NCBI RefSeq assembly: GCF_002531725.1
Contig: NZ_NWSQ01000032.1
Location: 1-64,000 of the forward strand
DNA: 64,000 nt
Reading direction: 5' to 3'
Source: Rhizobium sp. L43
Lineage (GTDB): Bacteria > Pseudomonadota > Alphaproteobacteria > Rhizobiales > Rhizobiaceae
Shown here one piece after another: positions 17,793-25,543 of the stretch (position 1 is the first letter of the stretch; each line of letters begins with the position of its first letter). The position numbers were made by a program, and so were the translations under genes. The notes beneath the pieces are model-generated. The model had not been told where the DNA came from. It ran no database searches and saw only the letters and a list, made by a program, of their open reading frames with translations.

Positions 17793-19342
17793 GCGGTCCT
17801 TTCCAGATCGAAATCAACGGAAGCGTCCCGGGCTTTCCCGAACATAGCGGCGAGGATTGGTGCCTCGGCGATTTCCTCGCCGGTCAGGGATCGAAACAAC
17901 GTTCCCCCGAAGAACACGTCGACGCGATCGGCAAACCCGATGAACTCCTCGATCTCACTCGAGACGTAGATGACACTGCCGCCTTTTTCAGCGAACAGAC
18001 GTAACTCCCGGTAGAGGTCACGCTTAGTGCCGAGATCGACACCGCGCGCGGGGTCATTCAGGAGGATGACTTGGGGATCGTTTGCGAAGGCGCGCCCGAT
18101 AAGCACCTTCTGCTGGTTGCCGCCCGACAGTGAGGTGATCCTGTTCGACGGGCTGCCGATCTTGATGCGCAGACGATCCACTTCGCGCTTAAACATGGAT
18201 TTCAGCGTGGGCTTGCGGATCACGCCCAGGGGTCCGAGCGTCTTCCTGTAGACACCGATGGCGAGGTTTTCGAAGATGCTTTGTTGCGGGAAGATACCCT
18301 CGCGCTTGCGATCCCCGGAGACGTAGGAAACACCGAGCTTCGCCGCATCGTCGAGCGATTGCAGCGCGATCATCTTGTCCGTATCAACCGAGCGGACCTT
18401 CACCTCGCCACCGAACGGCTGGATGATGCCGGCCAAGACGCGGATAAAAGCGTCCTGCCCCTGCCCATCAAGCCCGGCTACGCCGACGATGCTCCCCTTG
18501 GGAAGGTCGAAATCGAATAGGCGCGCCGACCTGTGCGCGGCGAGACCCGTCGCGGTTAGTATGAGAGGGGCCGATAGCGCCTTCTTTCGGGAGGCGTATT
18601 CTGTCGCATCGCTGGCGCGCCGATCTGCCGGCGTCATCATGGACAGCAGGTTTTCCTCGGTAATCTCATCCTTTCCGAGCGTACCGACAGTTATCCCATC
18701 ACGCAGGATCGTCGCACGGTCGGCGATACGCACGAGTTCCGCGATCCGGTGGGTTACGATGAGGATCGTCGCGCCCTCGGCACGAAGGCGGTCGATTTCC
18801 GCGTGGAGCCGGAGGGTCGAGTCGAGGTCGAGCGCGGCCGAAGATTCGTCGAGGATCAGCACCTGCGGCCTGCGAAGAATAGCCCGTGCGATGACGATCC
18901 ACTGTTTGATGCTGAGCGGCAGGCTGCCTGCCAGTTGATCGAGGTCTACGGATTTTCCAACGAGCCGCGCCAGGATTTCAGCTGCTTCGCTCCGCCGATC
19001 GCCGGTCGACTGCGAACGAAAGACACCGTCACGACCGACATAGAGGTTCTCGAATACGCTAGCCTCGTCAGCAACCAGGACTTCTTGGAAGATGGTGGTC
19101 AGGCCGGCCCGCTTGGCGTCGACGGGCGAGGCAACCTTTTCACCCAGGATCGTGACCTTGCCTGCGTCCGGGTGCAAAACGCCCGACATGATCTTGGCCA
19201 TCGTGCTCTTGCCGCTGCCGTTTTCGCCAACGATGGCGTGCACCTCCCCGGCGCGGGCCTCGAAGTCGCACTTCTTGAGTGCCTTCGTCTCCCCGAACGC
19301 CTTGGCGACATCTACCATTCTGACTGTTATCTCGCTGCCCAT
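17789..19342 (-). CDS. RbsA-type dual ATPase of importer 2
   Basis: The 517-residue protein has two ABC cassettes. The first has Walker A GENGSGKST and Walker B LILDESSAALD, with Ser in place of the usual Pro after the catalytic Glu; its signature helix is degenerate (LPLSIKQ). The second has a degenerate Walker A (GLDGQGQDA), a good LSGGNQQK signature and Walker B VILLNDPARGVD, where the usual Asp-Glu pair reads Asn-Asp. Loss of that Glu suggests the second site does not hydrolyse ATP normally. GGGAGGT precedes the ATG at 19342 by seven bases. A hairpin at 19399-19423 separates it from the binding-protein gene. Confidence 0.92.
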   Translation of the reverse strand: MGSEITVRMVDVAKAFGETKALKKCDFEARAGEVHAIVGENGSGKSTMAKIMSGVLHPDAGKVTILGEKVASPVDAKRAGLTTIFQEVLVADEASVFENLYVGRDGVFRSQSTGDRRSEAAEILARLVGKSVDLDQLAGSLPLSIKQWIVIARAILRRPQVLILDESSAALDLDSTLRLHAEIDRLRAEGATILIVTHRIAELVRIADRATILRDGITVGTLGKDEITEENLLSMMTPADRRASDATEYASRKKALSAPLILTATGLAAHRSARLFDFDLPKGSIVGVAGLDGQGQDAFIRVLAGIIQPFGGEVKVRSVDTDKMIALQSLDDAAKLGVSYVSGDRKREGIFPQQSIFENLAIGVYRKTLGPLGVIRKPTLKSMFKREVDRLRIKIGSPSNRITSLSGGNQQKVLIGRAFANDPQVILLNDPARGVDLGTKRDLYRELRLFAEKGGSVIYVSSEIEEFIGFADRVDVFFGGTLFRSLTGEEIAEAPILAAMFGKARDASVDFDLERTA

Positions 19343-19398
19343 CGCAGACCTCCCACCCGCAACGTCCGCCAAGGCGGCTTTTACGATCTTCCAACGGT

Positions 19399-19423
19399 CG
19401 CCCGGCAGTTAAGCCACCGGGCG
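19399..19423 (-). terminator. GC hairpin between binding protein and ATPase (importer 2)
   Basis: CGCCCGG (19399-19405) pairs with CCGGGCG (19417-19423) across an 11-base loop, starting nine bases after the binding-protein stop. There is no T tract on the minus strand. The position matches that of hairpins after the other four binding-protein genes. Confidence 0.52.
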
Positions 19424-19431
19424 GATCCGGC

Positions 19432-20598
19432 TTACTTGGCTACCGGCTTCCAGGGATCGGCAGGACGCTCGAAGTACTGGTCGGCAATCGCACTTGGGAA
19501 CCATCCGTCCGCCTTCGGTTCGACGAAATCCGTCGAGTTCACATCGCAATCCTCGGGGATCGAAGCGCGAACGTCATCGATGGTGAACGGCAGGACAGGG
19601 CGCAGGAAGGACTGTACCTTCGGCCCCTGCCCTTCGAGCGTGCGAAGCATGATCTCCCACATCTGCTGCATCTCGCGGCGCGGCGGCCAGATATGGAAGC
19701 CAGCATCGACCCATTCTGGATTCTGGCGCCAGTAACATGCCGCCGAAGCCTCGCCGCCCAGCGTAATGGGCACCATGTCACGACCCGACTGGAGCATGGC
19801 ATTCAACACGCCGTTCTCCTGCGCGCCCTGTGTCAGAATACCGTCAATCTGAATGGGGTTCGTCGCCAGAAATTTCTGCACCTCGACCTGTGCTACCTGG
19901 TCGGTCCACTTGCCAGCCACTTCGCCGACAATCTTGATGTCGGGATACTTTGCCAGCGCTTCTTTGGCGGCCTTGTCGAAGCTGTCGGATGAGGCGAAGC
20001 CAGGGATGCCCGACACGAGAAGCACGTTGCCTTTCTTGCCGATCTTGTCTGCGAGCCAGGTCGCCATCTCGCCGCCGCCCTGCGCGTGATTGGCAGCGCC
20101 GTTGATCGCGTAAGGCGACGTCACGTATCCCGAAAACGAGAAAACAGGAACGCCTGCCTTATAGGCGTACTCGATCGTCTGGTTGAGGGCGGTGACGTTC
20201 GAGCAGCAGATGATGATGGCATCGACCCCATCATCAACCATCTGGCGCATCTGCTGAATCTGGACGGCGTCCTTGAGGTCGGACTGAGTGACCACGACTT
20301 CAGATACAAGCCCCGCTTCCTTGGAGCGCGGCAAGAGGTCATTCATGACGGCATCGAGGGCGGCTGCGCGCCACGTGTTGCCGGCATAGCTACTGGCGTA
20401 GCCGATCTTCCACGGCGGTCCTTTCTTTGGCTTGAAGTCCTTATAGGCGCTCGCTCCGAGCGGAACCTGCGGGTCGACGACCTCGTAGATTTTCTTCTCG
20501 TTGGGGGGGAGCTGGTCGACGCCGTCAGCCCAAGCAGTGGTCGTCAGGGCGCTGACCGCGATCAGCGCCCCCATGGTTCCGGTTAAACTCCGTCTCAT
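19432..20598 (-). CDS. Periplasmic sugar-binding protein of importer 2
   Basis: The 388-residue product starts with a Sec signal peptide (MRRSLTGTMGALIAVSA, cleavage near TTAWADG). It continues as a type I sugar-binding protein with the pattern VDAIIICCSNVTALNQTIEYAYKAGVPV in the first lobe. It has an unusually long mature N terminus of about 40 residues before the first Rossmann strand, as does the importer 1 protein, so the two may be related in ligand. GGGAGGAG precedes the ATG at 20598. It follows the hydrolase gene by 25 bases in the same operon. Confidence 0.92.
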   Translation of the reverse strand: MRRSLTGTMGALIAVSALTTTAWADGVDQLPPNEKKIYEVVDPQVPLGASAYKDFKPKKGPPWKIGYASSYAGNTWRAAALDAVMNDLLPRSKEAGLVSEVVVTQSDLKDAVQIQQMRQMVDDGVDAIIICCSNVTALNQTIEYAYKAGVPVFSFSGYVTSPYAINGAANHAQGGGEMATWLADKIGKKGNVLLVSGIPGFASSDSFDKAAKEALAKYPDIKIVGEVAGKWTDQVAQVEVQKFLATNPIQIDGILTQGAQENGVLNAMLQSGRDMVPITLGGEASAACYWRQNPEWVDAGFHIWPPRREMQQMWEIMLRTLEGQGPKVQSFLRPVLPFTIDDVRASIPEDCDVNSTDFVEPKADGWFPSAIADQYFERPADPWKPVAK

Positions 20599-20623
20599 TG
20601 GATGCTCCTCCCAAGAGATTGTT

Positions 20624-21520
20624 TCAGGCGACCTTCGCCCTGGTTGCGGATGCCTGCTGGATTTCCTCGAGGATCGGCAGCAGGTATTTTCTGAACTCGG
20701 TGTAGTCTTCAGTGACCGGGAAATGTCCGAGCTTCTCCATCGTCCAGAACTTGCTGCCCTTGACGAGATCGGCGGCGATCTTGGTGTCGGCCGGGGAGGT
20801 ATTCGGATCGTATTCGCCCGTCAGGAAGTACAGCATGCACTTCGACGTATCGATCTTGCTCGCCTCTTCGGGCGAGACATTGTGGTCATAGTAGTAATAA
20901 TAGAGGTCACCTGCGAAGACGCCCGGACCGCCGCAGCTATATTCCCATTGGATTTCGCGGACATTGGCTTCTGGTGAGTAGGGCGAGATATTGAGCATCA
21001 TGGCCGCGCCGATGGAGGTGCGGTTCACGTTTGGGTTGTCGAATTCTTTCCGAATGCCTGCCATGCCGACATCGACATATTCGGCAGCCGAGCGCAGTGC
21101 GCCTTCGACGGAGATAGTAGCGCGGAAGTTGTCGGGGTAATTCGATGCGAGATCGATAGCAAGATGTCCGCCCATCGAGCTACCCATATAAACGGGGCGG
21201 TCCAGACCAAGGGCCTTAGAGAGTTCCAGTTGGAAATCCATCATGAACTTCTTGGTCATGTTGTACTCTTTCTCCCACCAGCGAACGCCGTGGGGAGGAA
21301 GAGACTTCCCGTGATAGGGCAAGTCGAACGCGATGACGCGGAAGTTCTTGGTCACGTCTTCGTCGCAGAGCGTGTGCCGGTACTGGCGGCCGTCGGAGCC
21401 CGCCGTGTGACCGACAAGCAAGGGAATGCCCTCTCCGGCTTCCTCGTAATAGACGCGATATTCGATGCCTTCGATCGTCAGGTAGACGTAACGGCCCGTG
21501 ATTGGATCATGCCTAGTCAT
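20624..21520 (-). CDS. Alpha/beta hydrolase
   Basis: The 298-residue protein is a single-domain alpha/beta hydrolase. The nucleophile elbow is GSSMGG near residue 115, the oxyanion region HTAGSD lies near residue 38, and the C-terminal parts LTGEYDPNTS and KLGHFPV supply the likely acid and histidine. It has no signal peptide, so it is cytoplasmic. AAGGAG precedes the ATG at 21520, which overlaps the stop of the upstream small gene by four bases. In this operon it would hydrolyse an ester or lactone intermediate, or a C-C bond. The enol-lactone hydrolase PcaD shares this fold and often accompanies carboxymuconolactone decarboxylase (known); that role here is inference. Confidence 0.88.
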   Translation of the reverse strand: MTRHDPITGRYVYLTIEGIEYRVYYEEAGEGIPLLVGHTAGSDGRQYRHTLCDEDVTKNFRVIAFDLPYHGKSLPPHGVRWWEKEYNMTKKFMMDFQLELSKALGLDRPVYMGSSMGGHLAIDLASNYPDNFRATISVEGALRSAAEYVDVGMAGIRKEFDNPNVNRTSIGAAMMLNISPYSPEANVREIQWEYSCGGPGVFAGDLYYYYYDHNVSPEEASKIDTSKCMLYFLTGEYDPNTSPADTKIAADLVKGSKFWTMEKLGHFPVTEDYTEFRKYLLPILEEIQQASATRAKVA

Positions 21521-21900
21521 GCTGCTACTCCTTCCGGGCGGGCTTCGCGCATCAGGTTCGTCATGCGATTGAGCGCAGGGAGATACGCGAAGGTTTCGTT
21601 ATTGTTGCTAAGGTACAGACCGTGTTTGATGTTTGACGACTGCAGGCACTGATAAAACGGCCGCGGCTTCTTCTGGAGAAGCGCATCCCACTGTTCACCC
21701 GTGCCCCGGATGACGATCTTGCACGTCTCGTCGTCGTAGGCGGCTTCTTCGACCTTCACCATCTTGCCGTCTTCGAAGTGGAGTGCGACGCTGCGGGTCG
21801 GAAAATCGCATTTGATAATGCCGTTGAGATAACGGGTTTCGCGCTTGAACTCGAAGTCCTCCAGCGCCAGTTTTTTGAACTTCTCGAGATCGATGGCCAA
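21517..21900 (-). CDS. Small protein with SCP2-like pattern
   Basis: The 127-residue product has no signal peptide. Its C-terminal half (GTGEQWDALLQKKPRPF, then HGLYLSNNNETFAYLPALNRM) recalls SCP2-like lipid-binding domains, but the match is weak and I do not assign a function. Translation most likely starts at a TTG (21898-21900): GGAGGAG stands six bases before it and no ATG lies nearby. It is coupled to the hydrolase gene by a four-base overlap, which points to joint function, for example presenting a hydrophobic substrate. Confidence 0.8.
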   Translation of the reverse strand: MAIDLEKFKKLALEDFEFKRETRYLNGIIKCDFPTRSVALHFEDGKMVKVEEAAYDDETCKIVIRGTGEQWDALLQKKPRPFYQCLQSSNIKHGLYLSNNNETFAYLPALNRMTNLMREARPEGVAA

Positions 21901-21979
21901 GTTCGGCTCCTCCCTAGTTAAAACGGCGCGGCCGATCCACGCCCTTCAAAATTTTCCGCCACGCCTAGCGGCGGCGGCT

Positions 21980-22408
21980 TCAGATGCCCATTTCGTTGAA
22001 GACCTCCTGGGCGTTTCGGAAGCTGTCGATGCCCGCCGGTACGCCGGCGTAGATCGCGACCTGCAGGAAAATCTCCTGGATTTCCTCCTTGCTAAGGCCG
22101 TTGTTGATCGCGCCGCGCACGTGGCCCTTGAGCTCATGCGGACGATTGAGAACAGAGATCATGCCAAGGTTCAGAATGGACCGCGCGCGCCTGTCGAGGC
22201 CTGGTCGATTCCAGATCTCGTTCCAGCAATACTCAGTGACGAGCTGCTGCATAGGCCAGGTGAAGTCGGTCGCCTTACCGAGTGCTGCGTCGACATAGGC
22301 ATCGCCCATGACTTCACGACGCGTCGCCAGCCCTCGAGCGAACTGTTCCGAAGGGACAGGCCGCTCCTTGCCGTGTGTTTTCACTTTCGTTTCTTTCGTG
22401 GCGGTCAT
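21980..22408 (-). CDS. Carboxymuconolactone decarboxylase-like protein
   Basis: The 142-residue protein fits the CMD family. It contains LDRRARSILNLGMISVLNRP followed by ELKGHVRGAINNGLSKEEIQEIFLQVAIYAGVPAG, the pattern seen in PcaC (4-carboxymuconolactone decarboxylase). The CxxC of peroxidase-type (AhpD) members is absent, which favours a decarboxylase/isomerase-like role. AGGAG precedes the ATG at 22408 by nine bases, and a regulon site lies 48 bases upstream, so this may be the first gene of the long importer 2 operon. No other beta-ketoadipate gene is present, so the substrate is probably not protocatechuate. Confidence 0.88.
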   Translation of the reverse strand: MTATKETKVKTHGKERPVPSEQFARGLATRREVMGDAYVDAALGKATDFTWPMQQLVTEYCWNEIWNRPGLDRRARSILNLGMISVLNRPHELKGHVRGAINNGLSKEEIQEIFLQVAIYAGVPAGIDSFRNAQEVFNEMGI

Positions 22409-22455
22409 TCGACAACGCTCCTAGCTCTACTGTCTACGACAAGATAAACTGATTA

Positions 22456-22469
22456 TCAGACAATCTGTC
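22456..22469. promoter_or_regulatory. Operator-like site, GntR-1 regulon
   Basis: TCAGACAATCTGTC forms part of a 19-base stretch (22451-22469) identical to one at 23447-23465. Within it GATTATC-A-GACAATC is a near-perfect palindrome with one mismatch, as expected for a dimeric FCD-type GntR protein. It lies 48 bases before the gene at 22408. Confidence 0.68.
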
Positions 22470-22499
22470 TGTTTCGCCCGAATTCGCGAGTTTCCGAGG

Positions 22500-23387
22500 C
22501 TAATTGTGATCTTCGACGTATCGGATGATGCGGGTGTGGTCCTCGGATGGGCCTAGCGCCTTCTGTGCAGCATCCCAGGCGTCTGCCGTGCTGGCGAGAG
22601 CATCGAGGCGAAGACCAAGCGTCTTGGCGAGATCGGCGGCGATGCGGATATCCTTGGCCATCAGGCCAATGGCAAATCCCGACCCGAACGTCTCAGAGAG
22701 GATGAACTGCTTCATCTTCACTTCGGTGGCGTTGTTCTTTCCAGACGACGAGTTGAGAATATCGACGATCGTCGCCGGCTCCAGGCCGAAGGCACGTCCA
22801 AGAAGGACACCCTCGATCGCCGCCAGCACACCTGCACCGGATACGAAGTTGTTAATCGCTTTCATCGCGTGACCCGAGCCAACTGGCCCCGTCCGGAACA
22901 CCTGTTGTCCCACTGCCTTCAGCAGCGGCTCGGCCTCCTCGATATCAGCATCCTCCCCACCGGCCATGATTGTCAAGGTGCCAGAAACGGCGCGCTTGAC
23001 GCCTCCGGAGACCGGGGCGTCAACCAGCCGAAGGCCACGAGAAGCAAGTTCGAGACCGAGCTCCCTTGTGTCGTTTGGAGCAGACGAACTCATGTCTATG
23101 ACGACGGCATTCTGCTTCAGGCCGCCACAGGCGTTTTCGCCCAGCAGCGCCTCGCGCACGATCTTGCCGTTCGGAAGCATGGTGATCACGAAACTGGCCC
23201 CGACCATGGCGTCAGAAATCGTTTCGGCGGCTCGCCCGCCCGCATCAGCGAGCTTTGTCTTGGCGTCTTTCGAGAGGTCGAAACCGACGACATCGAAGCC
23301 CGCCGAAATGAGATGTTGAGCCATAGGTTGGCCCATCGCGCCCAGCCCTATAAAGGCCACGCGCGTTGCGTTGAGTGTCGATGACAT
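22500..23387 (-). CDS. 3-Hydroxyisobutyrate-dehydrogenase-family oxidoreductase
   Basis: The 295-residue enzyme has the NAD-binding loop GLGAMGQPMA at residue 16, the substrate loop DAPVSGGVKRA near residue 125, and the catalytic lysine in GSGHAMKAINN near residue 173. The family includes 3-hydroxyisobutyrate, tartronate-semialdehyde and L-threonate dehydrogenases, all acting on beta-hydroxy acids. GGAGG stands six bases before the ATG at 23387. Regulon sites lie both upstream (23452) and between it and the next gene (22456), so it may be transcribed alone as well as with the operon. The exact beta-hydroxy acid is not readable. Confidence 0.92.
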   Translation of the reverse strand: MSSTLNATRVAFIGLGAMGQPMAQHLISAGFDVVGFDLSKDAKTKLADAGGRAAETISDAMVGASFVITMLPNGKIVREALLGENACGGLKQNAVVIDMSSSAPNDTRELGLELASRGLRLVDAPVSGGVKRAVSGTLTIMAGGEDADIEEAEPLLKAVGQQVFRTGPVGSGHAMKAINNFVSGAGVLAAIEGVLLGRAFGLEPATIVDILNSSSGKNNATEVKMKQFILSETFGSGFAIGLMAKDIRIAADLAKTLGLRLDALASTADAWDAAQKALGPSEDHTRIIRYVEDHN

Positions 23388-23451
23388 TTTTTCCTCCGGA
23401 CGCGTGCGAGCAATGAAACCCGCCTTCCTTCAGAGAGGATTAAAAAGATTA

Positions 23452-23466
23452 TCAGACAATCTGTCA
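23452..23466. promoter_or_regulatory. Operator-like site, GntR-1 regulon
   Basis: TCAGACAATCTGTCA, inside the 19-base stretch shared with 22451-22469, lies between the regulator's stop (23476) and the start of the 3-hydroxyisobutyrate-dehydrogenase-like gene (23387). Confidence 0.68.
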
Positions 23467-23475
23467 ATCGAAATT

Positions 23476-24159
23476 TTAAGTTTCTAGCGCTGCGTTCTTC
23501 CGGAGGTATTCAAGTGCGACCTTGGCAGCCTGGTCGATATGGAATTTGCAGGCCGCCGCCGCCAACGGCCCGTTGCGATTCTGGATTGCGTTCGCAATAT
23601 CCTTGATTTCGGCAATGCTGTGCGCAAGGCGTCCCGGTTGCGTCATGGTTGTCATTCGAAGGAGATTGATCCGATTGTGCAGAGCTGTCAGCATTTGCCT
23701 TACGAACACGTTTTTGCTGCCGTCCATCAAACAGTTGTAAAATGCGTTTTTCGCATCTATGAGGCGCGCACCGACGCCACTTTCGGCGGCGGCTTCGAAT
23801 TCGACCACCGCGGCTAGAAGTGTCGCTATGTCGGCGGCAGTGCCATGCTCAGCGAACTGCTGGCCCGCGAATCCTTCAAGAAGAGCCCGAACGGTATAGA
23901 GTTGCTGCGCTTCCTCGTAGGTGATCGTACTGACGACCGGTCCCTTATGGGGATAGCTTGTGATAATGCCTTCAGCTTCGAGCTGTCGCATTGCCTCGCG
24001 AACCGAGGTCCTGCCGACGCCCAGCATTTCGCAAAGTTCTCGCTCTACCAGTCGCTGGCCGGGCTTAAATCGCCCACTGGCTATCGCCTGACGTAGAGTC
24101 TCCTCAACTTTTACGCGCAACGTCGCACTTTGTCTGGATATCTGTAGGTCTGTCTGCAT
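23476..24159 (-). CDS. GntR-family (FCD) regulator, GntR-1
   Basis: The 227-residue protein has an N-terminal winged helix (residues 10-75; GQRLVERELCEMLGVGRTSVREAMRQLEAEG is the recognition unit) and an all-helical FCD effector domain (about 80-220). The metal/effector-binding Asp and His residues are only partly recognisable. FCD regulators usually bind carboxylates or sugar acids and repress catabolic operons. It is next to its likely targets, and a copy of the operator-like word (24240-24251) lies upstream of its own gene, so autoregulation is likely. The ATG at 24159 has only a weak GGCGGG ribosome site. Confidence 0.93.
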   Translation of the reverse strand: MQTDLQISRQSATLRVKVEETLRQAIASGRFKPGQRLVERELCEMLGVGRTSVREAMRQLEAEGIITSYPHKGPVVSTITYEEAQQLYTVRALLEGFAGQQFAEHGTAADIATLLAAVVEFEAAAESGVGARLIDAKNAFYNCLMDGSKNVFVRQMLTALHNRINLLRMTTMTQPGRLAHSIAEIKDIANAIQNRNGPLAAAACKFHIDQAAKVALEYLRKNAALET

Positions 24160-24582
24160 CGCCCGCCAACACCTGTAATCGGCTCACGCCGCGCTAAATC
24201 ATTCTCTACATATGGAGGCATTCGCTCTTAATATCAATCCAGATTGTCTGAGAGCTGCCAGTCTCAGTTGATCTCTTCGCGACAGCTTTGCCTGCTCGTC
24301 GTGTCTGACAGCCATAGACTTGCGGGCTCTTAAGTCGCGGATAGCGCCGCCCGGAGCGCGATCTGACACGGTCCTACAGCTATGGCCTTGAAGTTGTCAG
24401 CGCATAGACTGGTGAGAAGGACAGAAGACGGCGCATATCGCGCTCGGTGGCCGCTCCCCTCGCAATCGCAAAAACTTCAAAAAATCTCGAGGCATGGCTA
24501 AGAGAAGGTTGGGCATCACGCATATTGCTGTCTCAGCGTTTCAAAGAACGCCGGACGATCTTGCTGCCCGTCAGAGGTTCGA
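24160..24582. other. Intergenic region upstream of GntR-1
   Basis: The stretch between the regulator and the LysR stop holds one operator-like copy at 24240-24251 and otherwise no supportable gene. Confidence 0.6.
24240..24251. promoter_or_regulatory. Operator-like site upstream of GntR-1
   Basis: CAGATTGTCTGA is the reverse complement of TCAGACAATCTG, the first 12 bases of the regulon word. It lies 80 bases before the regulator start and suggests autoregulation. Confidence 0.55.
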
Positions 24583-25500
24583 TCAGCCTCGCGCCCGCAT
24601 TTCAGCCGAGGCAGCGTCTTCAAGCCATACGTTTTCCAGCCATTGCTTGAACGCGTTGACCTTTTCTGATCTGAGCCGCGAGCGGACATATGTGAGCGTG
24701 TGGCAACGAAGGTTGGGGCCTGTCATCCCGAACGGAAGGACGAGGTTACCTCTTTCCACATCCCGTTCAAGAAGCCGGTAGCTCTCCAGGCACACGCCGC
24801 GTCCTTCGACAGCGGTCGCGATCGCCATAAACGCATCGCGAAATCGAGCGCCGCGATTGACGTCAATCGCCAAGCCGTGGTCCTTCGCCCATTGTTGCCA
24901 GCTGTAAAGCGTCTGCTCCGACTTGATTAAGGTGTGGCCCACCAGATCCGATGGCTTGCGTATGGGCCGCTCGCCATTCGCCACCTCGGGAGAGCAGGCT
25001 ACGACGATTGTCTCAAGGGGGAACTCCTCCGCCGCGATAGAGCCCAGTCGAGGAGCGCTGCCGTAGCAGATATCGACATCGACCGAGCCATCGGACAATT
25101 TTGCAGGATCCGATGTCGACAGAAGCCTGATTTCGATCGAGGGATACAATTCTTCGAACCGAGGCAATCTTGGCATAAGCCATAGCGAAGCCAGACTTGA
25201 AGCACAGCCGACGCTCAGGACGTCGACGCTGTTGCGCCGGCACACCTCATCGGTCGCCTGCTCAATCATCGAAAGCGCTTCTGAAAGATCACGGTGGTAT
25301 CGCTCGCCAATCTCGGTGAGCGACACGTTCCTTCCAATGCGGTGAAAGAGTTTTTCCCCAAGGTCGTCTTCCATCAGCCTGATTTGGTGGCTGATCGCCG
25401 ACGGAGTAAGCTGCAGCTGGGCAGCAGCCTCGAGAAATGAACCCTTTCTGCCGGCTGCGACGAACGACTGTATTGCACGAATGGATGGAAGTGACGTCAT
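24583..25500 (-). CDS. LysR-family regulator (GcvA-like)
   Basis: The 305-residue protein has the LysR winged helix at its N terminus (FVAAGRKGSFLEAAAQLQLTPSAISHQIRLMEDDLG) and a substrate-binding-type effector domain (about 90-295). SHQI in the recognition helix and the LFHRIGR words recall the GcvA subgroup. The ATG at 25500 is preferred to an overlapping GTG at 25503. It lies 44 bases downstream of the araB-like gene on the same strand, so it may be co-transcribed with the operon it regulates; its target site is not identified. Confidence 0.92.
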   Translation of the reverse strand: MTSLPSIRAIQSFVAAGRKGSFLEAAAQLQLTPSAISHQIRLMEDDLGEKLFHRIGRNVSLTEIGERYHRDLSEALSMIEQATDEVCRRNSVDVLSVGCASSLASLWLMPRLPRFEELYPSIEIRLLSTSDPAKLSDGSVDVDICYGSAPRLGSIAAEEFPLETIVVACSPEVANGERPIRKPSDLVGHTLIKSEQTLYSWQQWAKDHGLAIDVNRGARFRDAFMAIATAVEGRGVCLESYRLLERDVERGNLVLPFGMTGPNLRCHTLTYVRSRLRSEKVNAFKQWLENVWLEDAASAEMRARG

Positions 25501-25543
25501 CACGTTCTCGATCCATAGACATCTGATCTAAGAGCACAGCGGG

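Noticed and set aside
18749-19735. Plus-strand open frame of 328 codons
   Set aside because: It is antisense to the importer 2 ATPase and the end of the binding-protein gene.
14276-22408. Importer 2 as an autoinducer-2 (Lsr) system
   Set aside because: It has two permeases and an RbsA ATPase as in Lsr, but lsrK, lsrF and lsrG homologues are absent; the accompanying enzymes do not match.
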